64,000 nucleotides of DNA from an uncultured Lachnospiraceae bacterium (GTDB lineage: Bacteria > Bacillota > Clostridia > Lachnospirales > Lachnospiraceae): assembly GCA_949949005.1 (NCBI GenBank), contig CATLHM010000002.1, forward strand, positions 124,001 to 188,000, written 5' to 3'. Positions within the stretch are counted from its first letter, which is position 1; every line of letters starts with the position of its first letter. The notes beneath the pieces are model-generated. The model was not told where the DNA came from, searched no databases, and saw only the letters and a program-made list of their open reading frames with translations. Shown here in pieces: positions 34,527-43,533 of the stretch. A program made the position numbers and the translations under genes.

Positions 34527-35030
34527 TTAATTATCTCTGGTGATCCCAATCTCTCTGAGAATCTTATCCTGTTTTTGCTCCATCACCCGTGCCTCTTTTT
34601 CGGTCATATGATCGTAACCGCAGAGGTGGAACATACTGTGGGCTATGAGAAAGGCCAGTTCTCTCTTAGTGGAATGGCCGTATTGATCCGCCTGCTGTCT
34701 GACCCTCTGTGCCGAGATAATAATATCTCCCAGCAAAAGCTCTCCGCTGTCAGGGTCAAAATACCCGGCTTCATCGGTTTCCGCCACAGAAAAATCACCC
34801 TCCCGCTCAAATGCGATCATAGGAAACGAAAGGACATCCGTAGGGGCATCCACCTCTCGCAGACGCCTGTTGAATTCCCAAATCCCCTGATCATCCGTGA
34901 TCAAAAGGTTTACCTGGGCTTCATAGGGGCAGCCCTCTTCTTCCAGGACTTCCTCCATCACCGCATCCATAATCTCTTTAATATCAAATCCAAATTCGGC
35001 TTCCACTTCATTTTCAACGTAAGAACTCAT
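34527..35030 (-). CDS. ybeY: Endoribonuclease YbeY (rRNA maturation factor)
   Basis: A zinc-dependent RNase for 16S rRNA 3' end maturation and ribosome quality control. The 167-residue protein has VNLLITDDQGIWEFNRRLRE, TDVLSFPM, LLGDIIIS and the metal motif HSMFHLCGYDHMTEKE (H-x3-H-x5-H), where a Ser-Met-Phe replaces the usual Gly-x-Leu. Its start overlaps the end of the pgpH-like gene by 17 bases, as in the conserved phoH-pgpH-ybeY order. Confidence 0.96.
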   Translation of the reverse strand: MSSYVENEVEAEFGFDIKEIMDAVMEEVLEEEGCPYEAQVNLLITDDQGIWEFNRRLREVDAPTDVLSFPMIAFEREGDFSVAETDEAGYFDPDSGELLLGDIIISAQRVRQQADQYGHSTKRELAFLIAHSMFHLCGYDHMTEKEARVMEQKQDKILREIGITRDN

Positions 35031-36261
35031 AGTAAAGCTGCTCCTCTAACAATATCCTTCTGATTGCCTGTATTTCCCCAAAGGAAACGGCACTGTGATT
35101 AATCCTGCCGCTTTCAATGGTTTCTTTTAGTACCAGATTTATGATTGGGGAATACTCCAACTCTGCCGATGCGTCCTGAGAAAAGAGATACCTGATGGAC
35201 GATACAAGGGAATCACAGATCATAAGTACCGCTGCCTCCTTAGAGACCATCCTCTCCTCATCATCTGCATACTCCTGCAACACACTTTTCATTTCCTCGG
35301 GAAAATGCTGCTCTTCCAGAATCATCTGAAGGTTTACCCAGTTGTTGCCACCTTTCAGAACGCCTATTCTGTGATAATAGCCGCAGGCTTTGATCACCCG
35401 ATCCCTGAGCCCTAAGCGCTTACCTATCCTGTCGCAAAGATATGCCGTATGGATGGCATGATAATATTCTTCTTTTGAAAACTCTTTCAGCTCCACCAGC
35501 AGGGGATATTCAGGGTCGTTGATCTCCATATACAAATCCCGGTTCCGGTAGACCAGGGAAAAACTGAAATACTTTAACAACAAAAGCAGCAGAATAAAAC
35601 AGACCACAAGATTCAGCGCCATAACCGAGAGCATCGCCGCCGTTACCGGCCCCTCCGCAAGCAAAAGCTCCTGGACTAAAAGGCACACTGCCTGAATCAT
35701 CAGAGAGATCATCAGCGGGAACCATATCTTAAACGTTTCATATATATAAGAAAATACCAGAATCCCCACAAGGCCGCTGATAAAATAATTCAGGAAAGGA
35801 ACGATACCATTCTCCTTAATCAGAACCGTGATCATAAGAAGGACGCATCCGGCGCAAAGGCCTGTTATCCTGTTGCTGAAAAACATCAGCCCCACGAAGA
35901 TCACCAAATACGGCCATCCCCCCGCCGGTATCATAGGAAAAAGGACACTGGCTCCAAAAGAGAGAAGATAAATGATCACAAATCTCCACAAATGCTCGTC
36001 GTTGTCATAAAGAAAACTCTCGTTTTCGATACTTTGCTCCATGGCAAACAGCACGCAGCCAAAACCTGCTCCTGCCAGGATTGCAATCCCCGCAATCTCA
36101 ATCACAGTCTTTTCGTACAGATAGGCGGCCAGCGCACTGTATATAATTGTCAGAAGGAACATGAGGATTTCCTGAAAGTATAACAGCCATCTGTCCGGCC
36201 TGACCGGAAAGGATATACTTTCGATCTCCCTCAGCTCCCTTTTTTCAATGCTTTTTTCCAT
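35014..36261 (-). CDS. PgpH/YqfF-like membrane protein with truncated N-terminus and degenerate HD domain
   Basis: By position (between phoH and ybeY) this is the PgpH gene, whose standard product is a c-di-AMP phosphodiesterase of about 700 residues. This one has only 415: roughly seven or eight helices (about 28-235) and no extracellular 7TMR-HDED domain. The C-terminal domain keeps the order YYHAIHTAYLCDRIGKRLGL and GYYHRIG, but HD is HR (His297-Arg298) and the later HH pair is absent (a WVNLQMILEEQHFPEEMKSV segment stands there). Catalysis is therefore unlikely; the protein may be a regulator or be decaying. It overlaps the phoH end and ybeY start by 17 bases each. Confidence 0.8.
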   Translation of the reverse strand: MEKSIEKRELREIESISFPVRPDRWLLYFQEILMFLLTIIYSALAAYLYEKTVIEIAGIAILAGAGFGCVLFAMEQSIENESFLYDNDEHLWRFVIIYLLSFGASVLFPMIPAGGWPYLVIFVGLMFFSNRITGLCAGCVLLMITVLIKENGIVPFLNYFISGLVGILVFSYIYETFKIWFPLMISLMIQAVCLLVQELLLAEGPVTAAMLSVMALNLVVCFILLLLLLKYFSFSLVYRNRDLYMEINDPEYPLLVELKEFSKEEYYHAIHTAYLCDRIGKRLGLRDRVIKACGYYHRIGVLKGGNNWVNLQMILEEQHFPEEMKSVLQEYADDEERMVSKEAAVLMICDSLVSSIRYLFSQDASAELEYSPIINLVLKETIESGRINHSAVSFGEIQAIRRILLEEQLYYEFLR

Positions 36262-37291
36262 GATCTATGTTCCTGCTTTTTCGCTGAGGATAGGAATTCC
36301 CCGATGCATAGGGAAACCGCTGTTTTACACCGCTCTCCTTTGCCTCGTAATTCTCATAAGCCTTAACGATCTTCTGTACCAGCGGATGTCTGACCACATC
36401 CCGGCTTGTCAGCCTGCAAAAGGCGATCCCCTCTATATTAGAAAGCACCTTTGCCGCCACATCCAGTCCTGATGCCGTGCCCGGGGCCAAATCCTTCTGG
36501 GAAGCGTCCCCCGTCACAATGACCTTGGAGCCGAATCCGATTCTGGTGAGAAACATCTTCATTTGAGCCGATGTGGTATTCTGGGCCTCGTCCAGAATAA
36601 TATAAGCGTTATCCAGCGTCCGCCCCCTCATATACGCCAGTGGGGCAACCTCGATGGCGCCTTTCTCCATGTTTTTCTGGAAGGCCTCCGCCCCCATGAT
36701 CTGATAAAGCGCATCGTACAGAGGGCGCAGATAAGGATCCACCTTGCTCTGCAAATCTCCGGGAAGAAATCCCAGTTTCTCCCCCGCCTCTATAGCCGGA
36801 CGGGTTAAGATAATCCTTTCCACTTCCTGGCTCTTAAAGGCTGTGATCGCCATTGCCATGGCAAGATAAGTTTTTCCTGTACCTGCCGGGCCGAGTCCAA
36901 AAACGATCATGTTATTGCGGATTGCATCCACATACTCCTTCTGTCCCAAGGTCTTGGGCTTCACCGGCTTGCCTGAAACCGTATGGCAGATACAGTCCTT
37001 GTCTATTTCAAGCAAAACGTCTTCATTTTCTTCCATACTCATCGTAATTGCATAATCCACATTCTGTTCCTGGATTATATTTCCTCTCTTTGATAATTCT
37101 GTCAATTCCCGAATGACTGCCCTGGCCCTTTTTACTCCCTTAGAGCTCCCGCTGATCCTCACTTCCCCGTTCCGATCAACAATTGAAACGCCAAGCTGTC
37201 TTTCCAGCTTTTTGATATGAGAGTCAAACTGACCAAAGACATTGACCTGGTCGCTGACCGGTACTTCCATCACCTGCGAAATTTCTTCCAT
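36245..37291 (-). CDS. phoH: PhoH family protein (ATPase/RNase-associated)
   Basis: A 348-residue P-loop protein. An N-terminal KH-like part (residues about 10-80, with VFGQFDSHIKKLERQLGVSI) precedes the PhoH domain: QKEYVDAIRNNMIVFGLGPA, Walker A GPAGTGKTYLAMAMA, the EAGEKLGFLPGDLQSKVDPY segment, Walker B IILDEAQNTT and a VTGDASQKDL end. The ATG at 37291, with GAGGGA upstream, removes an upstream extension of the frame to 37420 that lies within yqfD. It is in the conserved yqfC-yqfD-phoH-pgpH-ybeY order. Its role in RNA metabolism is probable but not proven. Confidence 0.95.
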   Translation of the reverse strand: MEEISQVMEVPVSDQVNVFGQFDSHIKKLERQLGVSIVDRNGEVRISGSSKGVKRARAVIRELTELSKRGNIIQEQNVDYAITMSMEENEDVLLEIDKDCICHTVSGKPVKPKTLGQKEYVDAIRNNMIVFGLGPAGTGKTYLAMAMAITAFKSQEVERIILTRPAIEAGEKLGFLPGDLQSKVDPYLRPLYDALYQIMGAEAFQKNMEKGAIEVAPLAYMRGRTLDNAYIILDEAQNTTSAQMKMFLTRIGFGSKVIVTGDASQKDLAPGTASGLDVAAKVLSNIEGIAFCRLTSRDVVRHPLVQKIVKAYENYEAKESGVKQRFPYASGNSYPQRKSRNIDHGKKH

Positions 37292-37314
37292 CCATATCCC
37301 TCTGAATCCGTAGC

Positions 37315-38559
37315 CTATTCCTGTTTTTCCTCTTCCGGCGCTTCCTCCGCCGCCGGAATCTGTGTTTTTCTTGTGATGCCGGTTTTTTCCAGCGCAAGGA
37401 AGTCCACATTCATCTTCCATACTCCGGCATTCTTATTTATTGTAACATTTTTTTCAATAATTTGAACCCCTTTTTCCTGTAAACTTTCTATAAATTTTTG
37501 AATTTTTTCCTCAAAGAGCTCTTTTACCTCCTCTTTGGTGTATGTCCTTTCCTCCGAAACATACTCCCTTGCCAGATCATACCCATAGTATACCGGCAGG
37601 TAATAATTTCCAAACAGCTTTAACTGCCTTTTTTCCTCTATGATATCCTGCTGCCCATATTTTTTGCCAAGCTCCAAAGGCTGCAATTTTTTTGTACCCA
37701 CCATAAGAAAGGGACGCTTTTTTTCATTGCCTGTATACAATTTTTGCTCGTATTTTTCCTGCAGCTCCTCCTTCATATCATAGACGCAGCGAAGCATGAT
37801 ATCCGCATCCGCCCTGCAATAATCATACCGCCTTACGGTTCCATCCTCATTTAAGATGGGAATACTGCCCTCCACCAGGATATCTCCCCGGGCCACCGGC
37901 GTCCCCGCTGTCACCTTGGGGACTCCGCTGCGGGTCACAATACTGATGACCTCCCCTTCCTTCTCGGCCACCAGATCCATCCCCTCCCCCTCACTGAGTT
38001 CAGAGCACTTATCCTCCCTTATGATCAGATCGTTTTCCTTTACCTGAATCAACAATCTGGTGCCGTCGATCCGGGCCGAAGTCCATGTGACGATGTTAAA
38101 CTGAGCCCTGATGGCCTTTTCCAATGCTTCTATCTCCACATTCCCCTTTTTCATCCCCACAAAAATACCGCTCTCTTCCAGAAAATCCTGAAAAACGTCG
38201 GTGGTCACATAATAATTTCCCTCCACCTCCACCGCCCAGATAAACCGGGACATCCAAATCCAGAATACCAGACTCCCCAATAGCCCCAGCATAAATATCC
38301 GGCGCTTCCACATTTTCGTAGAAAGAAAGGGCAGCCCATAACGCTTTGTTATGACTACCCTCGTCCCTGTTTTTCTGGTGATTCCTTTCAGCCTGTAAAA
38401 CCCCTGGAGGCTGATCTTCATCGTATAATAATCGCCGTGATTTTCCACATCCCACAGAAAAATTTTGTGATGGCTGCAAAGATTCATGAACCGCTCCGGC
38501 GAAAAGCCAAAAACCTTGATGGCCAGATATCCCTTCAAGTAACGAATGACCTGTATCAT
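37315..38559 (-). CDS. yqfD: Sporulation protein YqfD (SpoIV-like)
   Basis: A 414-residue sporulation membrane protein, needed for spore formation in the mother cell. Features are the IQVIRYLKGYLAIKVFGFSP start, the LWDVENHGDYYTMKISLQGF segment, a transmembrane helix around residues 93-110 (RRIFMLGLLGSLVFWIWMSR), and a POTRA-like outer region with GMKKGNVEIEALEKAIRAQF. The ATG at 38559 follows GAGGTG; a GTG at 38571 also has a site. The upstream yqfC ends 30 bases before it. Confidence 0.9.
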   Translation of the reverse strand: MIQVIRYLKGYLAIKVFGFSPERFMNLCSHHKIFLWDVENHGDYYTMKISLQGFYRLKGITRKTGTRVVITKRYGLPFLSTKMWKRRIFMLGLLGSLVFWIWMSRFIWAVEVEGNYYVTTDVFQDFLEESGIFVGMKKGNVEIEALEKAIRAQFNIVTWTSARIDGTRLLIQVKENDLIIREDKCSELSEGEGMDLVAEKEGEVISIVTRSGVPKVTAGTPVARGDILVEGSIPILNEDGTVRRYDYCRADADIMLRCVYDMKEELQEKYEQKLYTGNEKKRPFLMVGTKKLQPLELGKKYGQQDIIEEKRQLKLFGNYYLPVYYGYDLAREYVSEERTYTKEEVKELFEEKIQKFIESLQEKGVQIIEKNVTINKNAGVWKMNVDFLALEKTGITRKTQIPAAEEAPEEEKQE

Positions 38560-38589
38560 ACCACACCTCACACTCTCCTGTAATCTTCC

Positions 38590-38931
38590 TTACACCAGAT
38601 ACCGGATCGACTCTATCCATCCGCTAATCTTCATGTCCTCATCGGTATAGTAAACGATATTCAGTCTTCTGCCGCAGATCTCGATCTTGCAGGTCTTTCC
38701 CTGGAGAAGGATCTGCTGGTTGGTATATTCAATAATTCCCTTATAATTCTCCACAAAAGCGTCTGTATTGCCCGTGACAGTCACGATAGACGCGCCCAGA
38801 AGAGAATCCTTGGGAAGCTTTAGGGACTCCACCATCAGCTCTTTGCCGGAAACTTTTCTCTCGTCTGCCCGCTCCTGTCTTGATTGGTTCCAGTTGTATT
38901 TTCGACTGCGTTTCTTCATTTCTACCACCAT
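38590..38931 (-). CDS. yqfC: Sporulation protein YqfC (YabP/YqfC family)
   Basis: A 113-residue member of the YabP/YqfC family, made in the mother cell. The conserved part is ESLKLPKDSLLGASIVTVTG, then NYKGIIEYTNQQILLQGKTC and ISGWIESIRYL. The family is thought to act in spore coat or envelope morphogenesis together with YqfD, encoded next. Two starts fit: ATG at 38931 behind GGCGGAAG, or ATG at 38919; the longer one is used. It is the first gene of the sporulation block. Confidence 0.9.
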   Translation of the reverse strand: MVVEMKKRSRKYNWNQSRQERADERKVSGKELMVESLKLPKDSLLGASIVTVTGNTDAFVENYKGIIEYTNQQILLQGKTCKIEICGRRLNIVYYTDEDMKISGWIESIRYLV

Positions 38932-39551
38932 TCTTCCGCCGTCAAGCGGCTCTCAAATCAAGGGGGATTTGTACTACAGTGCAAATTCTCCTATATGCCG
39001 CTGACTCTTGCGGAATCCGTCCTGTTTCATTATATGGGGGAAAAATGAATGCTAGACCTGTTTCCATAATACCGGAAATTCATTAGATATTTTTAAGATT
39101 TTGGATATTATTTGCCTCTGATCCTTACTTTTTTGTCGGCAAAATCCCTTATTCTCGGAATCTCATTCCTATATGGAAGAAGGTTCCTCTTAAGCTTAAA
39201 TGCCACTAACTCAGGGATTTCCGGCTTTTCTTCCCGAAACAGCCGCTCCCATCATCCTGAAATTGATATTGATCAATTGTCGTATCTCCCCAATCTAATT
39301 GCTTCCTCATAAAGCTGCATGGCAGAATCGGTAAACAAATCGAACTGAAATCCTGTCTTCTCATTTCCCTCTATCTCTTTTACTGATCAGCAGGAACAGG
39401 CTTTTATAGCCTATCATGTATCCCAGAACATTTCGCAACAGACTGATTTTAAATCGTGAGGTAAACTCAGAATATCCAAATCTAAAATATTCCCATTGTT
39501 CATTACCATACAAAAAATTTTCCCTTACAAACATCCCCCTGCTTACATACT
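38932..39551. other. Gene-poor 620-base stretch with decayed coding sequence
   Basis: No complete gene is seen. On the minus strand, 39275-39383 reads SVKEIEGNEKTGFQFDLFTD and SAMQLYEEAIRLGRYDN, then stops; after a break, 39112-39243 reads LFREEKPEIPELVAFKLKRN and IPRIRDFADKKVRIRGK in another frame. The two parts look like one former gene with at least one frameshift and no visible start. The family is not recognised. The yqfC-proximal part should hold the yqfC promoter; a CAAATC/GATTTG hairpin lies near 38955-38972. Confidence 0.45.
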
Positions 39552-41432
39552 TTACGATAGTTCTATCTTATCTGCATAATGCCTTGCCTGCGCGAGCCAC
39601 AATTCCTTATATTTTCCGGATTTAGTGACAAGGTCATCATGATTTCCCTGCTGAACAATCTCACCTTGATCCATCACAATAATTTCATCGCAGAAACGGC
39701 ATGTTGACAGACGATGGCTGATGAAGATGGTTGACTTATCACCGGCAATTTTGTCAAGTCTGGTATATATTTCATGCTCTGTTATGGGATCAAGGGCTGC
39801 CGTAGGTTCGTCCAGGACAAAGACAGCTGCCCCCTTATATACTGCCCTGGCCATGGCAACCAATTGCTCCTCGCCACCGGATAATTCAACGCCGTCTTCC
39901 TCATAATCATGATATATTGCCTGCTCCAGACCCTTGGGCAAACGCTCCAGTTTAGAAGCAAATCCTGATGCACGCAGACTTTGATCGACCCGGTCTCCAT
40001 CATATCCCTCAGAAGCCGCAACATTCTGTCCCAGAGAAAACGCAAGCAGCCTAAAATCCTGAAAGACAACGGAAAACAATTTGATATACTCAGTGTAGCT
40101 ATAGTCGGAAATCGGATGATTCCCCAACATGATCTGCCCCTTCGTTGGTTTATATAATCCACATAACAGTTTTACTAATGTTGTCTTTCCGGAGCCATTC
40201 ATTCCGACAATGACAATTCTCCGCCCTGATGGGATTGAAAATGATACATTATGAACCGCATCCTTCTCACTTCCCGGATAATGAAAACTCACATTTTCAA
40301 ACCGTATTTCCGTATGATCAATAAGTTCCTGACCGACAGACAACTCCTCTTCCTCCTTCTGTTCAGGTAATGTCATATATCGGAAATACCTCTTCAAATG
40401 TTCATTATTATTGCGCAGATCCGTAAAAATCATGGAACATTCACTGAATGCAAGGATCATCATCGTGACAGAGGAATATGCCATAACTACATCACCAATA
40501 TTGACCGTCCCGGACATCGCCTTTAACCCTATTAACAGATAAACGGTTCCACCCATCAGGGCGCTCAATAAAAGTTTGATGCCGTCATACTTGTTGGAAG
40601 CGCTCTTTTCACGCTTGTCGCCCTCGGAAAAGGGGATGTAACAACGGTTCAATGCTTCTTCTACAATCAGTTTCCTTTGGGAGAATATCCTGACGTCCTT
40701 TGCCGCTTTCTCGTCTGACAGGTAATCCAGAGTATAGAAATTTCCATATCGATGATAACGGGCCCCATTTGAATAAACTTCAAATGCTACATCAAACAGC
40801 TTCCCTGTCATTTTTGATGATATCCAAACGCTGACCGCGATAAGGCCTGCCAGAATAAAAATTGCGTAAGGAGAGTTCACCACTCCATATACACCTGTAA
40901 ATTTCTTGTCTGATGCCATACAGAATATATCTGCACACAACACGATTCCGATCAACGCAGAACACAGGTTTCTCACCATAATTTCCATATCCCAGTAAAG
41001 GCTGGCCATGCCGGCCCCTGTCGCATCGCTATTATCAGAAACCTGATCGCGCAGTTCTCTTATTTCAGGATCTTCTATATTCATATACGGCAGTCTGTGG
41101 CCTTTTTCATTCAGCAGTATCTCCTGAGACGTAAAAAGCTGATGATATCCAACATCTATTCTTTTTTTAAGATAAGAGGATAATGCCGCAAGCAGCAGCG
41201 TTGTAGTTATTGCCAGCAAAATATAACCAGTCAATAATTTTATGCTCTGCCCTCCGGCAAGCTCATTGAGCATACGCGATGACATATATACCGGAACATA
41301 TGGTGTCAGTGCCGCGAGAAAAGAATTGAAAACTACCATCTGCATTTGTCCTGGCAAAATGGAATCAAATTCCTTCATTCCACGAAAAATCAAACTAAGA
41401 TCTTCTCTTAAACTTCTCTCATTCTTCTTCAA
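39552..41432 (-). CDS. ABC exporter half-transporter, second gene of a pair
   Basis: A 626-residue fused permease-ATPase. Six helices occupy about residues 30-320; the ATPase has Walker A GMNGSGKTT (about 410), signature LSGGEEQ (about 515), Walker B VFVLDEPTAALDP (about 538) and a switch His in FISHRLST. It is the second of two adjacent half-transporters that probably form a heterodimer. Neither has a C39 protease domain, so a peptide substrate would need another maturation protease. Neighbouring sequence gives no substrate clue. AT-rich codon use differs from the sporulation block. Confidence 0.92.
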   Translation of the reverse strand: MKKNERSLREDLSLIFRGMKEFDSILPGQMQMVVFNSFLAALTPYVPVYMSSRMLNELAGGQSIKLLTGYILLAITTTLLLAALSSYLKKRIDVGYHQLFTSQEILLNEKGHRLPYMNIEDPEIRELRDQVSDNSDATGAGMASLYWDMEIMVRNLCSALIGIVLCADIFCMASDKKFTGVYGVVNSPYAIFILAGLIAVSVWISSKMTGKLFDVAFEVYSNGARYHRYGNFYTLDYLSDEKAAKDVRIFSQRKLIVEEALNRCYIPFSEGDKREKSASNKYDGIKLLLSALMGGTVYLLIGLKAMSGTVNIGDVVMAYSSVTMMILAFSECSMIFTDLRNNNEHLKRYFRYMTLPEQKEEEELSVGQELIDHTEIRFENVSFHYPGSEKDAVHNVSFSIPSGRRIVIVGMNGSGKTTLVKLLCGLYKPTKGQIMLGNHPISDYSYTEYIKLFSVVFQDFRLLAFSLGQNVAASEGYDGDRVDQSLRASGFASKLERLPKGLEQAIYHDYEEDGVELSGGEEQLVAMARAVYKGAAVFVLDEPTAALDPITEHEIYTRLDKIAGDKSTIFISHRLSTCRFCDEIIVMDQGEIVQQGNHDDLVTKSGKYKELWLAQARHYADKIELS

Positions 41433-41450
41433 TGATCGGTTTCCTTTCCA

Positions 41451-43253
41451 TCAATCAGTGTAGTATTGGCTTTGAATCCGGAACATTTCAGCATATTTTT
41501 TATTATTTGCCATCAATTCATCGTGGTTTCCTGTTTCCGCAATTCCTTTATCATCAAGCAGGATAATACGGTCGCAAAAACGTGTGGACGAAAGTCTGTG
41601 GGAAATAAATATCGCTGTCCTGCCACGAGTCAGCTCATTATATGACTGGTAAATACGACTCTCAGCAATGGGATCAAGGGCTGCCGTTGGTTCATCGAGA
41701 ATGATAACAGGTGCATTCTTATACAAAGCCCGTGCAAGCAATAATTTTTGTATTTCGCCGCCTGAAAATTCTGCACCATTATCGGAAATATATCTGACCA
41801 GATTTGTTTCAAGCCCTGATGGAAGTGATTTGATTTTTTCTGTAAGCCCTGCTAACGAGATACATTCTTCGATACGCTTATAATCTTTATGCCCACCCAT
41901 ATTAAGCGCTATATTATCCGCTATGCTGACAGGTAAAACGCCTGAGTCCTGAAATACTGCCGAAAACAGTTCATAATAATCATCACGGGCAAACCGGTTA
42001 ATTTCAACGCCATTAATAGATACATTACCTTCTGACGCGCGTAATAAGCCGCAGATAATCTTGATCAAAGTCGTCTTTCCGGCTCCATTACTCCCAACGA
42101 TTGCGAGCTTCTCACCCGCCTTAATATGCAGATTTATGCCCTCCAACACATTTCCTTTCGCAGTATCATAAGCATAAGAGACATTTTCAAGTCTGATCGA
42201 TACAGTTTCATCCGGGCCCGGCAGCCGCTTTGTTCCTTCACGGCTTAAGGAATCCGGAATATCAACGAAATCTCTAAAATCGGTCACATAATTATTTGCT
42301 TCTGCCATTTCCCCAATATTTACTGCTAATTGGGCAAACCAGTCCCCCAGCCCTGTAATTGTCGCAAAGTAGAGGGCAAAATCACCAATTGTGATATGAC
42401 CAAGCAACACCATATAGATTAAATAGGCATAAGCCCCGCCATCTCTGACAAATACAAGTACAATATTAAAAAGATTCACAATAAACTGGCGGTCTGCTAC
42501 TTTTGTCTGTATCTGAATATTTTCCCTTTTCGCTTTAAATGCCATAGCCCGCAGCCAGCCTGCCATTGAATAAAGTCGGATATCTTTGCCTATGTCAAGT
42601 CCTCTGGTCCGATAAGCAATATAATTCAGTTTCCTGTTCGCTTTCGCGATGTCGTCCTTCGCCGCCTTTTTTACCCTTTCCACATACAACGCTCCGCCCA
42701 GATTAAGCAGATAGAAAATAAGAAGTATGGGTACGATAAACGGGTTAAGATTGATAATGACCGCACTATAAGAAACAAATCCGGCTGTATTAATAAGCAT
42801 CGTGACAAATCTCGGGAAATATGTGCCTACCCCTCTTCGGCTCTCGCCCTCCAGCGCCTCACGGGCTTTTTCTGCTTTCTGCTTTCCCGATTCCGACGTA
42901 AAGGCTTCATAATCCATATCAGCTGCTTTATTCAGCCATATACCATGCATATGAGTAAGAATGAAAGCATTCGCGCAATGTTCTGCTATATTATGCGCAT
43001 AAAGTTCCAAAATGAACATAAATGCAAGAAGTATGGTGACCGCTATGATCGTTAGGACAAATTCTTTCACTGTAGCTGGTTTTTGGATCGCATCCAAAAC
43101 AATTTTAGGTATATAAACAATAATCAGCGCAACTATTACTTTCGCCGGAACTTCCATAAAGGAGATCAGTACGCTGCTCATACTGAATCTTTTTAATTCC
43201 TGAAAGATATATTTGAAATTACTGTATAACGAATATTTTTTCTTCTCTTGCAT
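41451..43253 (-). CDS. ABC exporter half-transporter, first gene of a pair
   Basis: A 600-residue fused permease-ATPase with six helices (about residues 20-300), Walker A GSNGAGKTT (about 388), signature FSGGEIQ (about 496), Walker B VIILDEPTAALDP (about 518) and switch His in FISHRLSS. It lies 18 bases before the second half-transporter gene. The two differ in their N-terminal membrane parts, as expected for a heterodimer. No precursor peptide or regulator was seen in the 280 bases upstream, which hold a terminator of the Rpn gene and AT-rich sequence. Confidence 0.92.
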   Translation of the reverse strand: MQEKKKYSLYSNFKYIFQELKRFSMSSVLISFMEVPAKVIVALIIVYIPKIVLDAIQKPATVKEFVLTIIAVTILLAFMFILELYAHNIAEHCANAFILTHMHGIWLNKAADMDYEAFTSESGKQKAEKAREALEGESRRGVGTYFPRFVTMLINTAGFVSYSAVIINLNPFIVPILLIFYLLNLGGALYVERVKKAAKDDIAKANRKLNYIAYRTRGLDIGKDIRLYSMAGWLRAMAFKAKRENIQIQTKVADRQFIVNLFNIVLVFVRDGGAYAYLIYMVLLGHITIGDFALYFATITGLGDWFAQLAVNIGEMAEANNYVTDFRDFVDIPDSLSREGTKRLPGPDETVSIRLENVSYAYDTAKGNVLEGINLHIKAGEKLAIVGSNGAGKTTLIKIICGLLRASEGNVSINGVEINRFARDDYYELFSAVFQDSGVLPVSIADNIALNMGGHKDYKRIEECISLAGLTEKIKSLPSGLETNLVRYISDNGAEFSGGEIQKLLLARALYKNAPVIILDEPTAALDPIAESRIYQSYNELTRGRTAIFISHRLSSTRFCDRIILLDDKGIAETGNHDELMANNKKYAEMFRIQSQYYTD

Positions 43254-43451
43254 CCTTTTTGCTCCTGATCACTATAAATCATATATTTTTTAATAGATCG
43301 TCGGCATCCATTTTTCATAAAATTTTTGCAAATATTCTACGTAATACATTTGCAAGCAGGGCGTAGCTATGCCCCACAATGGGAGGAGACAGCATATTGT
43401 TCAGTAACAGGTTCAACACATTTGGGACACTGCTATTGTCTAAAACCAAAA

Positions 43452-43482
43452 AAGGATCCATCATCCACCATGATGAACCCTT
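43452..43482 (-). terminator. Intrinsic terminator downstream of the Rpn gene
   Basis: On the minus strand 43470-43482 pairs with 43452-43464 over 13 positions (two G-U) with a 5-base loop, followed by a T run (43448-43453). It ends the Rpn transcript before the ABC pair. Confidence 0.75.
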
Positions 43483-43533
43483 CAACTCTAAAAAACCTTG
43501 GTTTTAAGCCAATTCTCTTTATTTCCTTGATAA

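Noticed and set aside
38967-38997. Sporulation sigma-E-type promoter before yqfC
   Set aside because: TATA-like boxes are present but their spacing (17 bases) does not fit the 13-14 base spacer of sigma-E promoters.
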